From NCBI GenBank assembly GCA_964475955.1, contig CAYYZY010000045.1, forward strand, positions 1 through 46,766: a stretch of 46,766 nucleotides of DNA, in the 5' to 3' direction. Of the stretch, positions 27,470-36,131 are shown piece by piece; the stretch's first letter is position 1, and every line of letters starts with the position of its first letter. A model generated the notes under the pieces. The model did no database searches and had not been told where the DNA came from. It worked only from the letters and a program-made list of their open reading frames with translations. Position numbers and translations under genes: made by a program. The stretch is from DATKZH01 sp964475955 (GTDB taxonomy: Bacteria; Planctomycetota; Planctomycetia; Pirellulales; Thermoguttaceae).

Positions 27470-28333
27470 TCAGCCGGGCAGCTCGTCGGCCTTGGGGGTC
27501 ACCTGACGGATGTTCGGGCAAATGTCGGCCTCAACGTTCCCCAGGGCCCAGGCGATCCCGCCCAGGAGGACCTGTTGGAACCTGGGGTCGGTCCACACGT
27601 CTTCCCGGTGCCCCATCGCCGTGAAGAAGACGCGGCCCTTGCCGTGCCGCCGCGCCCAGGTGGACGGGAACGGCGGGCGCTGGTACATGGGGCCCTCCAT
27701 GCCGGTGCTGTCCTGGGCCAGGACGACGTGCAGGTCGTCGGCGAACTCCTTGGACGCGTACCACTCGTCGACCAGTCGGAACGACCGCCCCAGCCCCTCA
27801 GCGCCCGGAAAGTCGGGCGAGGTGACGAGCATGGTCGACTCCTGCTGCTTCCCGTGCTGCACGAAGCTGGCGCCGAACATGGCCACGTACGGGTCTTCGA
27901 CGCCCACGCCACGGCCCCAGTAGTACGCCGAGTGAATGCCGACGAAGGGCTTGCCGCCGACCACGGCGTCGACCAGGCGCTTCTTGCCGCGGGCCGACAT
28001 GGGCGGGGCCTTGTCGACGCTTTCGAGGCTCATGTCGCCGCACGAGTAGGAGGCGATGGCGTCGAACGGGTCGAGGTCGCCGTCGAACACCCGGCCGTCC
28101 TTGGTGCACTCGACGTCGAACCCGTGTTTCCGGCCCAGCTCGGTGAGGATCCGCTCCGAGTGGCTCAGCTTGTCCCCTTCGCGCTTCACCACCGAGTGCT
28201 CGTACTGCACGCTCCGCGTGAAGTAGAGCAGCTTCGGCCTCTTCTTCTCGGCCGCGGCGGCCCAACCCAGCGGGAAGCCCGCCAGCGAAAGTGCGGCGGC
28301 GCCCCCGGTCTTCAGCATCTCACGACGTTTCAT
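27470..28333 (-). CDS. ThuA-like exported protein
   Basis: 287 residues with a Tat signal (MKRREMLKTGGAAALSLAGF). A ThuA / class-I glutamine-amidotransferase-like fold follows: KLLYFTRSVQYEHSVV, DVECTKDGRVF, GGKPFVGIHSAYYWG and a late KGRVFFTAMGHREDVW with ALGGIAWALG-type ending. ThuA family proteins bind or transform sugars; no catalytic triad is established for them. The start at 28333 is set by the signal peptide. It follows the GH123-like gene (84-base gap) on the same strand, which fits a periplasmic glycan-processing pair. The gap holds a hairpin and a 14-bp tandem repeat. Confidence 0.85.
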   Translation of the reverse strand: MKRREMLKTGGAAALSLAGFPLGWAAAAEKKRPKLLYFTRSVQYEHSVVKREGDKLSHSERILTELGRKHGFDVECTKDGRVFDGDLDPFDAIASYSCGDMSLESVDKAPPMSARGKKRLVDAVVGGKPFVGIHSAYYWGRGVGVEDPYVAMFGASFVQHGKQQESTMLVTSPDFPGAEGLGRSFRLVDEWYASKEFADDLHVVLAQDSTGMEGPMYQRPPFPSTWARRHGKGRVFFTAMGHREDVWTDPRFQQVLLGGIAWALGNVEADICPNIRQVTPKADELPG

Positions 28334-28361
28334 GGCAGTATCTCCGCTCAGTTTGCATCGC

Positions 28362-28410
28362 GTGGGTCTCGTACCTCGACCCACCCTACGGTTCACACCC
28401 TACGGTTCAC
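28362..28410. repeat. hairpin and 14-bp tandem repeat upstream of the ThuA-like gene
   Basis: GTGGGTC (28362-28368) pairs with GACCCAC (28378-28384). Next to it the 14-base unit ACCCTACGGTTCAC occurs twice in tandem (28383-28396, 28397-28410). Confidence 0.8.
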
Positions 28411-28417
28411 ATTGGGG

Positions 28418-30199
28418 CTACTTCGGCTCCGCACCGGCACGCTCGACGGCCTCGGCGAGCTCGCGGCGGGCGGCGAGCAGGGCTTGGGGGTCGCGGCAGT
28501 AATCCCACCAGTTGGGCGCGACCTTGTCGACGATCGGCTTCACCGCGCCGGCACCGGCGCGCGCCTCCAGGATCGCGAAGTACTCGTAGTCCTCCATCCC
28601 GTCGCGCAGGTTCTTCAGCCGGATGCAGGCGACCGGCCCGTCGATGCCGCAGGGCACGCCGGGGTAAAAAAGGTATCCGCCCCCGTTGTAGTGCCGCGGG
28701 TGGGCGAACGCCGGGTTGTTCCACGGGTCGAGCACCGTGGTCATCGTCGTCCAGTACAAGAGGCCGGTGATCCCGTACTGCCGGTTGATCCAGGTGGGCA
28801 CGCGGTAGACGATCGTCGGGCGGTCGATGTGCCAGTAGGGAGGGTCGAGCCCCTTCACCTTCTCGTAATCGGGATGGTACGACGGCGCCCTTTGCACCAA
28901 CGCCGTGTACGACCAGACCTCGTCGCCCCCGGCGATCTTCTCGGCGACCGTGCCGCGGTCGATGAACGCCCACAGCGGGCACCAAATGTCCACCGCCGGA
29001 TCGAGGTCGGGCCAGGAGGGGTCGTGGGGGTAGGTCTGCTCGACCACGAGGCACTTCGCTTCGGGAACCGCTTCGTGGACGATCTCGGCCAGCACGAGCA
29101 CCTGCTCGTAGTTCTCCCGCAGGTTGGGCTCGTCCCACAGGTATACGTACGCCCGATCCTTCCAGCCGTTCTGCTCCAGGTAGTCGTAATACTGCCGGTA
29201 GTAGCGCTGGGCCTTCTCGCGCTCCGAGGGCGAAACCTCTTTGTAGTCGGGCTCGCTGGCCGACACCCGAAGCCGCGCGAACGGCGCCCGGGGGATCTCG
29301 AAATCGGTCACGTGCATCTCGGCGACGAACCGCTTGAGGGCCTTGTGTCGCTCGGGCACAACGGTCAACGAGCCGTCCGACTCGATCTCGGGGAGGAGGT
29401 GGTGAGGGATGGGCGGGTTGAGCCGATGCTCGGCCATCGCCCGGCAGAAGCGCATTTCGATCTCGCGGAATTCCTCCGAGCCCCGTTCGACGGAGAAGTA
29501 ACGGGCCACGTTGCGGAAACTGCCGAAATGGTTGCTGTGCGTGGGCCCATCGGGGAGGGTGAAGTCCCACACGGTGAGCGTGACCGGGATCTCGGCCGAC
29601 GGGCCGCCGCGCGCGCTGACGCGGAACGCGCCGCGGTACACGCCGGCCCGCGCATCCTTGGGCACGTGCACGTCGACCCAGATCGGCTGGTTCTGCCCGC
29701 GAAAGACCTCGAACGGCAGGCCGTACATATCGTGGCCGGTTAGCTTGCTCGGCCCGCCCCAGCGCTCTTGCACCCGGCGCCGCGGCTGGATCGGCTCGCC
29801 CGTCAGGGGATTCACCAGCGGGACGAGCGGATCGGGGTAGAGCCCGGGCGGGAGATCGGCGTCGCGCGTCGACATGCGCACGCGAACGTACTCTTCCCGG
29901 TAGAGCTTGGCACAGTCCTTCGATATCTTCGCTCCCTCGGGACCGACCAGGTCGGTGAACTCAGCCGCGGTCACCCGGACGTTCTCCTCCGGCGCGGCGA
30001 CCACCACCTGGAACGACTCCCACTCGTTCTTGGCCGCTCGAATCTCGGCGGCCGGTTCGCCGAACGGCTGCTCGTGTTGGGCGATCCGCTCCATGCCGCC
30101 CAGCACGGTCAGCCGGATCGCCGGCTGGTCGGCGGCATGCGCCCGGGGCGCGGCGAGAACGGCGAACGCGGCCAGCGCAAGCAAGATGGGGTTTCTCAT
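28418..30199 (-). CDS. GH123-like (DUF4091) glycoside hydrolase, exported
   Basis: 593 residues with a signal peptide (MRNPILLALAAFAVLAAPRAHA). An N-terminal beta-sandwich (about 25-215, ending VTLTVWDFTLPD) is followed by a TIM barrel. D356-E357 in YVYLWDEPN correspond to the adjacent Asp-Glu pair of GH123 enzymes, which remove N-acetylgalactosamine by substrate assistance. The closing LYWTTMTTVLDPWNNPAF and NGGGYLFYPGVPCGIDGPVACIRLKNLRDGMEDYEYF stretch is the DUF4091-type C-terminus. Start set by the signal peptide; the frame extends to 30487 without support. It lies between the EF-hand gene and the ThuA-like gene. The substrate is not provable from sequence. Confidence 0.85.
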   Translation of the reverse strand: MRNPILLALAAFAVLAAPRAHAADQPAIRLTVLGGMERIAQHEQPFGEPAAEIRAAKNEWESFQVVVAAPEENVRVTAAEFTDLVGPEGAKISKDCAKLYREEYVRVRMSTRDADLPPGLYPDPLVPLVNPLTGEPIQPRRRVQERWGGPSKLTGHDMYGLPFEVFRGQNQPIWVDVHVPKDARAGVYRGAFRVSARGGPSAEIPVTLTVWDFTLPDGPTHSNHFGSFRNVARYFSVERGSEEFREIEMRFCRAMAEHRLNPPIPHHLLPEIESDGSLTVVPERHKALKRFVAEMHVTDFEIPRAPFARLRVSASEPDYKEVSPSEREKAQRYYRQYYDYLEQNGWKDRAYVYLWDEPNLRENYEQVLVLAEIVHEAVPEAKCLVVEQTYPHDPSWPDLDPAVDIWCPLWAFIDRGTVAEKIAGGDEVWSYTALVQRAPSYHPDYEKVKGLDPPYWHIDRPTIVYRVPTWINRQYGITGLLYWTTMTTVLDPWNNPAFAHPRHYNGGGYLFYPGVPCGIDGPVACIRLKNLRDGMEDYEYFAILEARAGAGAVKPIVDKVAPNWWDYCRDPQALLAARRELAEAVERAGAEPK

Positions 30200-30582
30200 T
30201 CTGGCGGCTCCTCGGACGCGGGGCGTGGGGCTTATGGTCTTCGGCGGTTTCGGTCGGCCGGGTTGCTGAGATCCGGTTTCCCGGCTTGCACACCCCGGCC
30301 GGCGGCAACGTGGAAGGTGAGCAGGGTGAGGACTCGCGGAAGCGTGCCTCGAGGCGCCGGTGCGCGCGCTCGGCCCCGGGAATCCCGGCGCTTCGGGACC
30401 GGCCCCTCGACTTTCCGCTTGGCTCACATTGTCGTTCTCCCGCCCGGCGAAGTCAACCGAGACGACCGGCGCCCCGGACGGCAACACGAAATGCAGTGCC
30501 CCCGGAAAGGACGGCGCCGGGGCGTTGGGCGCCGCCTTCCCGAGGGCAGCGAGCGTGGATCGAAGCGAGTTAGAGTCGGCGG
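30200..30582. other. gap between the EF-hand and GH123-like genes
   Basis: No convincing gene or strong repeat seen in 383 bases. Confidence 0.5.
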
Positions 30583-31458
30583 CTACTCCTCGGCCGGGCG
30601 GCGGGGCCGCTCAGGTCGGCCGGGGCCTCCACCTGGCCCGCCTCGCCCGCCGCGGCTTCGGATCTCCTCGGCCATCTTTTCCAGCTCTTCCTTGTCGACC
30701 GCGCCGTCGCCGTCGGCGTCGGCCCGATCCAGGAGGCGCTCGCGCATCGGCTCGGGCATTTCGTCGTCGGTGACCTTGCCGTCGTCGTTGCGGTCGAAGC
30801 GCATCACGCGCTCGATGATGTCCCCGGGACGGGGCGGACCGCCGGGCCGGCCCTCGGGACCCTGCCGCTGGAATCGCCCCATCGCGGCGGCAAGCTTCTC
30901 GGCCTCCTCCCGATCGATGGCCCCGTCGTCGTTGGCGTCGGCGCGGTCGAGCACACGCTGGAACCGTTCGGGCAGTTCCTCCTTGGTGACCTTGCCGTCC
31001 TGGTCCGCATCGAGGCGCATGATTCGGTCGGCCGAAAAGCCGCCGCGCGGGCGTGCGCCCGGCCCGCGGCCGACCCAGCCGCGCCCGCGGAAGTCGCCCG
31101 GCCCCCCAAATCCGCCGAAGGCGCCGGGGCCACCACGACCGCGGGGACCGCGAAAACCTTGGGGAAACTCGGGTCGCAGTTCCTCGCGGCTCAGCTTGCC
31201 GTCATCGTCCTTGTCGAGCTTCTTCAAGGCTTCGACGGCGCCCTCGATCTCTTTCTCCGAGATCTCCCCGTCTTCGTCGGCATCGAGCGCGATCATCAGC
31301 GGGAACCGCGGCCCGAGAAATCCGCCTTCGCGCGCCGGTCGCTCGGGACCGCGGCGCCGCGGCCCTCGGTCGCCTTCCTCCGGTGGCTGGGCGATCACCG
31401 TGAAGGCCGCGAGCGCCAGGGCCGCGGCGCCGACCAAAACCATCGTCCAACGTCTCAT
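30583..31458 (-). CDS. exported EF-hand protein with six calcium loops
   Basis: 291 residues: an N-terminal signal (MRRWTMVLVGAAALALAAFTVIA), arginine/glycine/proline-rich low-complexity spacers, and six EF-hand loops of the form DxDxDG: DADEDGEIS, DKDDDGKLS, DADQDGKVT, DANDDGAID, DRNDDGKVT and DADGDGAVD. Each ends with the expected glutamate-rich helix. Pairs of loops are separated by the low-complexity linkers. It probably binds calcium outside the cytoplasm or at the cell surface. Partners are unknown. The start at 31458 is chosen because the signal begins there. It precedes the GH123-like gene in the same direction, 383 bases away. Confidence 0.88.
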   Translation of the reverse strand: MRRWTMVLVGAAALALAAFTVIAQPPEEGDRGPRRRGPERPAREGGFLGPRFPLMIALDADEDGEISEKEIEGAVEALKKLDKDDDGKLSREELRPEFPQGFRGPRGRGGPGAFGGFGGPGDFRGRGWVGRGPGARPRGGFSADRIMRLDADQDGKVTKEELPERFQRVLDRADANDDGAIDREEAEKLAAAMGRFQRQGPEGRPGGPPRPGDIIERVMRFDRNDDGKVTDDEMPEPMRERLLDRADADGDGAVDKEELEKMAEEIRSRGGRGGPGGGPGRPERPRRPAEE

Positions 31459-31877
31459 AAGACACCTCCAACGTTCTGAAAACCCGGTGGGAGCCGCCAC
31501 GCCGCAACTCCCGTCAAAAGGCGAGTGCTGAATCGACCGTGCCAGCCGGGATGGGGCCCGGCTGCCTCATCGTATGAAACCACCCTGAATGCATGAGGTT
31601 TCGCCAAGTCGGGCAGTTGGTGATCGCGGCATCGAGCCCGCGGTGCCTCGATTCGTCGGGGGTCGCGTTGCGACCGCGTTGCAGCCCGCGTCCCGGCCAG
31701 CGCGAGAGGGTTATCGAGGACTCGCGCACAAGAACAACGGGCGAGGGGCGCACTTATTGCGTGCCCCCCCGAAGGAGGGGCAAGAAAGGGCGACGACAGC
31801 AGAAGGAGGTGGACGCGCTTGCGCAATGGGCTCCGAAGGTCGCCACGGGCGATAGGCCGGGTGCTTCTGCGGGCCAC
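31459..31877. other. 419-bp gap between ROK gene and EF-hand gene
   Basis: No gene seen. There is a C-rich/purine-rich patch near 31765-31800, but no T-tract terminator could be identified. Confidence 0.5.
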
Positions 31878-33257
31878 TCAGCAGGTCACGTGGATCAGGG
31901 CGGCCTTGCGGCGATCGCACTGGTTGTAGGCGTCGATCATCTCGGGGGTGGGCAGCGCCTGGCATTCGATGCGACGCGGCGTGAGGAACCGGTCGGCGTC
32001 GTCGGCCAGGGCGACCTGGCCGGAGTGGCCCGTGCCGACGAAGACGACCTCGGGGCCGCCTCGGCACACGCGATCCAATTCCTTGGGGCCGACCGTGTGG
32101 GAGGTGCCGTAGACCGACTTGGCCGCCGACTTTTTGCGCTTCTTGACCCGGCCGTTGACGGTGATGATCGTGTCGCGCGAGTGCGTCTTGCCGTCGATCG
32201 TGACGTCGCCGAAGGTGGCCGCCTCGATCGTGGGATAGTCCGCCCGGACGGCGAACCGGCCGTCGAACGGATCGCGCCCCGCCTGGCGCCGGGCGAGTGC
32301 CAGGGCGCCGAGCACCACGGCATTGTCGCCGAGCGAGGAAAGCCGCAGCGGGCCGGCCGGCCGGGCGCCGGCGAGGCGGTCGGAGTCGACCACTTCCTGG
32401 ATGATGGGGAGCATGAAGTCGGAGCAGGCTTCCATCACGCCGCCGCCCAGCACGATCACCTCGGGGTCGAGGAGATGGCGCACGGTGAGGCAGGCGTGGC
32501 CGATGACCTCGGCGGCGTGGCGCAACACGTCGGTGACCAGCTCGTCGCCGGCCTCCAGGGCATCGCCGAGCGCGCCCGATTTGATCACGCGGAGATCGCC
32601 GTCGCGGAGGTTGGTGAGCACGCTCTTGCGGCCCTTCTCAATCGCCTGGGCGAGGTCGCGCTCGATGGCCGCGCGTCCGGCCAGCGCCTCGAAGCAGCCG
32701 AAGTTGCCGCAGCCGCACTGGGGGCCGCCGATCTCCATCACGATGTGGCCGATCTCGGCGGCGGCCTCGCGCGCGCCGCGCCAGAGCTTGCCCCGGGTGA
32801 CGATGCCGCTGCCGATGCCGGTGCCGACGAGGATGCCGACGGCGCTCTGAGCGTCGCGCGCCGAGCCGAGCCACGCCTCGCCGAGCGTGCCCAGGTCGCA
32901 GTCGTTGCCCACGGCCACGGGCACGCGGAAGCGGTCTTCGAGGTGGGGGCCTATCTCGACGCCGGTCAGGTTCATGTTCGGAGTGACGACGACCAGGCCC
33001 TTGTCGGGGTCGACCACGCCGGGCACCGCGATGCCGATGCCCGAGAGCCCTTCGAGCGGGAGGTCGTGGTCGCCCATCACGGCCTCGATGGCCTCGTCGA
33101 TGGCGGCGACGACCTCGTCGGGACCACCCTCCCGTGGGGTAGGGGAGCGATGGCGGCCGAGGATCTTTCCGCTTTCCTCGGTGAGCGAGGCCTGGATCTT
33201 CGTGCCCCCGACATCGATGCCCAAGTAGTAGCGGACCGAGCTGGCTGCGTTTTCCAT
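31878..33257 (-). CDS. ROK-family sugar kinase fused to an Mth938-like domain
   Basis: 459 residues with two domains. Residues 1-325 are a ROK kinase: DVGGTK at 15-20, the catalytic aspartate D119 in GNDC, GTGIGSGIV, and the zinc motif H171 with C181, C183, C188 (CGCGNFGC). This predicts glucose or related hexose phosphorylation. Residues about 340-459 form a second domain: DYPTIEAATFGDVTIDG, RDTIITVNGRV, EVVFVGTGHSG, ALPTPEMIDAYNQC and a final AALIHVTC. These are the Mth938/DUF498-type motifs, a family of unknown biochemical role related to NDUFAF3. The frame is continuous. The start ATG at 33257 follows GGGAGGTGAGC; a GTG at 33269 is also possible. I know no standard fusion of these domains. 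Confidence 0.9.
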   Translation of the reverse strand: MENAASSVRYYLGIDVGGTKIQASLTEESGKILGRHRSPTPREGGPDEVVAAIDEAIEAVMGDHDLPLEGLSGIGIAVPGVVDPDKGLVVVTPNMNLTGVEIGPHLEDRFRVPVAVGNDCDLGTLGEAWLGSARDAQSAVGILVGTGIGSGIVTRGKLWRGAREAAAEIGHIVMEIGGPQCGCGNFGCFEALAGRAAIERDLAQAIEKGRKSVLTNLRDGDLRVIKSGALGDALEAGDELVTDVLRHAAEVIGHACLTVRHLLDPEVIVLGGGVMEACSDFMLPIIQEVVDSDRLAGARPAGPLRLSSLGDNAVVLGALALARRQAGRDPFDGRFAVRADYPTIEAATFGDVTIDGKTHSRDTIITVNGRVKKRKKSAAKSVYGTSHTVGPKELDRVCRGGPEVVFVGTGHSGQVALADDADRFLTPRRIECQALPTPEMIDAYNQCDRRKAALIHVTC

Positions 33258-33443
33258 GGTCGTGCTCACCTCCCGTCTCTCTCGCCGTTGCGAGCCGGGG
33301 CGGCCTCGCCCGTGGGCCCCGGCGTCGAAAATCCCTCGCGCGCTCCATCATACTTCAAACGGCGGTCGCGACCAGACCCACCTGCCGCGGGCGGCCGCCG
33401 CCCGGTATGATGGCCGAAAGCGCCCTCGAAGAAGGAGAACCTC

Positions 33444-33734
33444 GTGAGCTACGCGCCTCGGCCGATCGACACGTCGCACGTGACGCTCGGGCCGGAAATC
33501 CGGGATCTGACCGAACGTCTGGCCGAGAACGCCCACGACCACTGGGCCCGGCAGCGCATGACCGAGGGCTGGACCTACGGGCCCACGCGCGACGAGGCCC
33601 GGAAGCGGCACCCCTGCCTCGTCCCCTACGCCGACCTGCCCGAATCGGAGAAGCAGTACGACCGCCGCACGGCGATGGAGACGCTGAAGGCGATCCTGGT
33701 GCTGGGGTACCGGATTGAGAAGGGCAAGCCCTAG
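33444..33734 (+). CDS. stand-alone RyR-domain protein
   Basis: 96 residues that match the ryanodine-receptor repeat (RyR) domain almost entirely: YAPRPIDTSHVTLG, LTERLAENAHDHWARQRM, EGWTYGP, HPCLVPYADLPESEKQYDR and LKAILVLGYRI. In animals the domain occurs in calcium release channels; bacterial copies have no established role. It is not fused to a kinase or TIR domain here. The start is GTG at 33444 after AAGGAGAACCTC, convincing by position. It is divergent from the ROK gene. Confidence 0.9.
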   Translation: MSYAPRPIDTSHVTLGPEIRDLTERLAENAHDHWARQRMTEGWTYGPTRDEARKRHPCLVPYADLPESEKQYDRRTAMETLKAILVLGYRIEKGKP

Positions 33735-33825
33735 CCCGGATTATTCATACGCCGCTTGTAGTGACCGCGTTCATGCCGAGGCTCGCGGGCGGACTCTTGG
33801 AGCATGCCCGGTTTGCAAGGGTCGG

Positions 33826-33909
33826 AAAATGGGGTCGGGTCTCATTTTGTCCCACGCGCATGGGACGTGTCAGGTCGTCTTCGGACAAAATGAGACCCGA
33901 CCCCATTTT
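33826..33909. repeat. 27-bp perfect palindrome with structured loop
   Basis: Arms 33826-33852 and 33883-33909 are exact reverse complements (begin AAAATGGGGTCGGGTCTC), with a 30-base loop. Within it GTCCCA/TGGGAC (33849-33854, 33861-33866) forms a competing small stem. The size and sequence resemble REP/RAYT-type mobile palindromes; that family link is from memory. Confidence 0.85.
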
Positions 33910-33989
33910 CATCGCGAGCAAGACGGCATGCCCGCCCGTGCCGATCGACCAACTTCCGTGCCCCAACCAGGTGAGCGCGGTGCCCATGG

Positions 33990-34620
33990 CTACTTGATCC
34001 CCAGGATTCTGGACATGTTCTTTTTGTACGCTTCCACGCCCGGCTGACCGAAGGGGTTGATCCGGATCAGGCGCCCTTCGACGGCGGTGGCCAGCACGGG
34101 ATTGTCGCCCACCGGTGCCTGCCGAAACCGTTCGGTCATGGCGGCGGCCCCTTCGAGCAGGGCTTCGAGGTCGAGCCCCAGGACGGCGGCCGGCAGGAGC
34201 CCCACGGCGGTGAGAACCGAGAAACGCCCGCCCACGTGATCGGGGTAGACGAACATCTCGTCGGGCCCCAATCCCAAGGCTTCGCCCAGGTTCCAGAGCC
34301 GGCTGTTCCGCTCGGTGACCATCGAGATGCGCCGCTTGAGCTGCCCCGCGTCGTTGCCGCAGGAGGCGCGGAGGGCGTCGAGGAAGATGCGCGTGGCGAC
34401 GGCCGTCTCCAGGGTCTTGCCGCTCTTGCTGACGGGGATCATCGCCCAGCGGTCGTCAAGCGAGGCGGCGGGGCCTTCGCGCCCGACCAGATCGAGCAGG
34501 CCCCGGACGGCGTCGTTGTCGACGTTGTTTCCCTCGAAGGAGAGGCGCGGGCGACCGTTCCGCTCGGCACGTGCGCGCTCGTTGTGATAGGGATGGCAGC
34601 AGGCCTCGAACAGGGCTCCA
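33990..34620 (-). pseudogene. pgi: glucose-6-phosphate isomerase remnant (5' truncated and internally deleted)
   Basis: Clear PGI sequence: ALFEACCHPYHNE, SFEGNNVDND, AMIPVSKSGKTLETA, the PGI signature DHVGGRFSVLTAVGLLP and INPFGQPGVEAYKKNM. Two defects are visible. The first 100 or so residues are missing; sequence before GALFEACC is not PGI-like. And the text passes directly from GDNPVL to ATAVEGRL, which are normally about 110-120 residues apart; the join is near 34090. The missing part contains the catalytic histidine region, so it cannot be an active enzyme. The open frame begins at 34697, but the ATG there is artificial. It lies just before the phosphoglycerate mutase gene (divergent). 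Confidence 0.85.
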
Positions 34621-34887
34621 GGCTGCCCAATCCCGCATCCGAGTCGAACCTGCGCTGTCGTATTAGGGGCGACGTTCCGAGGGCGGGACCGATGCACGAT
34701 ACCCGAGCGACGGCCTTCTGGCCAGGGGGAGCCCCGCCGAACGGCCAGCCCGGCGAAGCAGGGAAACAGGGTCGCCTTCGCCTACTCCGCGCCGCCGGGC
34801 CTCCTGACCACTTGTGCTCGCCGGCCCCTATACAGTACCAATAGGGAGTAACCCCAACGAACCGAGACCCAGACGAGGACCCGACGG

Positions 34888-36108
34888 ATGGATCATCACG
34901 ACCTGACGCGGCAGTTGAAACAGAAGAGCGATCGTAAGATCGTGCTCATGGTGGCCGATGGGCTGGGCGGGCTCCCCACCGAGCCGGGCGGACCCACCGA
35001 GCTGGAGGCGGCCAACACGCCCAACCTCGACCGGCTGGCCGCCAAGGGCGTCTCGGGAAGCATGATCCCCATCAAGCCGGGCATCACGCCGGGCAGCGGG
35101 CCGGGGCACCTCGGGCTGTTCGGGTACGATCCCTTGAAATACCTGATCGGCCGTGGGGTGCTCGAGGCGAGCGGGATCGGCTTCCACGTGGGTCCCAAGG
35201 ACGTGGCCATCCGCTGCAACTTCTGCACCGTCGACGCCGACGGCAGCATCACCAATCGCCGCGGCGGCAGCGGCTCGACCGATCGGCTCTCGAATGAGGA
35301 GATGATCCCGCGCGTGGAGAAGCTACGCCAGGTGAGCATTCCCGGCGTGGAACTCTTCGTGGAACCCGTGCGCGAGCATCGCTTCGCCGTCATCTTTCGC
35401 GGAGAGGGGCTGGGCGGGAACGTGGACGATACGGATCCGCAACGGACCGGCGTCCCTCCCCTGGAGCCCTCGGCCGCCGACTACGACAGCCAGCGGACCG
35501 CCGAGGTGGCCAAGCAGTTTCTGGCCCAGGCCCGAGAGCTGCTGGCCGGCGAGCCGAAGGCCAACAGCCTCACCATGCGGGGCTTCTCGGTCAAACCCGA
35601 CCTGCCGACGTACGAAGACGTGTACGGCGTGCGCGCGGCCGCGATCGCCTCCTACCCCATGTACAGGGGGCTGGCCGGGCTGGTGGGGATGGACCTCGTC
35701 GGGGAGCCCGCCAGCCTGGACGACGAGATTGACGTGCTCGAGCAAGCCTGGGGCGACTACGATTTCTTCTTCGTCCACTTCAAGTACACCGACAGCCGCG
35801 GCGAGGACGGCAACTTCCAGGCCAAGGTCGAGGCCACCGAGGAGTTCGACGCCGTACTCCCCCGGGTCGAGGCGCTGGGGGCCGACGTGCTCATCGTGAC
35901 CGGCGACCACAGCACGCCCTCCGCGCTATCGAGCCACAGTTGGCACCCCGTGCCCACGTTGCTGGTGTCCGATACTTGCCGACCCGACGGCTGCCAGGCG
36001 TTCGGCGAAATCCACGCCCTCACGGGCGGCTTGGGCCATTTCGAGGCCATCTGGCTGATGCCGCTCGCCCTGGCCCATGCCGAACGGCTGGGCAAGTTCG
36101 GGGCATGA
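34888..36108 (+). CDS. apgM: 2,3-bisphosphoglycerate-independent phosphoglycerate mutase, archaeal type
   Basis: Interconverts 3- and 2-phosphoglycerate in glycolysis. The 406 residues show the alkaline-phosphatase-superfamily metal sites D24 (VADGLGG), the nucleophile S70 in TPGSGPGHLGLFGYDP, then FFVHFKYTDSRGEDGN, and the C-terminal VTGDHSTPSALSSHSWHPVP with conserved H and D. LTGGLGHFEAIWLMPLALAHA closes the protein as in the aPGAM family. The start ATG at 34888 follows GAGGACCCGACGG, a modest site. The pgi remnant and the ROK kinase nearby suggest a former carbohydrate-metabolism cluster. Confidence 0.95.
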   Translation: MDHHDLTRQLKQKSDRKIVLMVADGLGGLPTEPGGPTELEAANTPNLDRLAAKGVSGSMIPIKPGITPGSGPGHLGLFGYDPLKYLIGRGVLEASGIGFHVGPKDVAIRCNFCTVDADGSITNRRGGSGSTDRLSNEEMIPRVEKLRQVSIPGVELFVEPVREHRFAVIFRGEGLGGNVDDTDPQRTGVPPLEPSAADYDSQRTAEVAKQFLAQARELLAGEPKANSLTMRGFSVKPDLPTYEDVYGVRAAAIASYPMYRGLAGLVGMDLVGEPASLDDEIDVLEQAWGDYDFFFVHFKYTDSRGEDGNFQAKVEATEEFDAVLPRVEALGADVLIVTGDHSTPSALSSHSWHPVPTLLVSDTCRPDGCQAFGEIHALTGGLGHFEAIWLMPLALAHAERLGKFGA

Positions 36109-36131
36109 GGCTTCGGTGATCGCGAGCCCGC

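Noticed and set aside
31593..33410. A 605-codon plus-strand frame across the ROK gene
   Set aside because: Antisense shadow of the ROK-Mth938 gene; alternating VDG/HAD patterns typical of GC-rich shadows.
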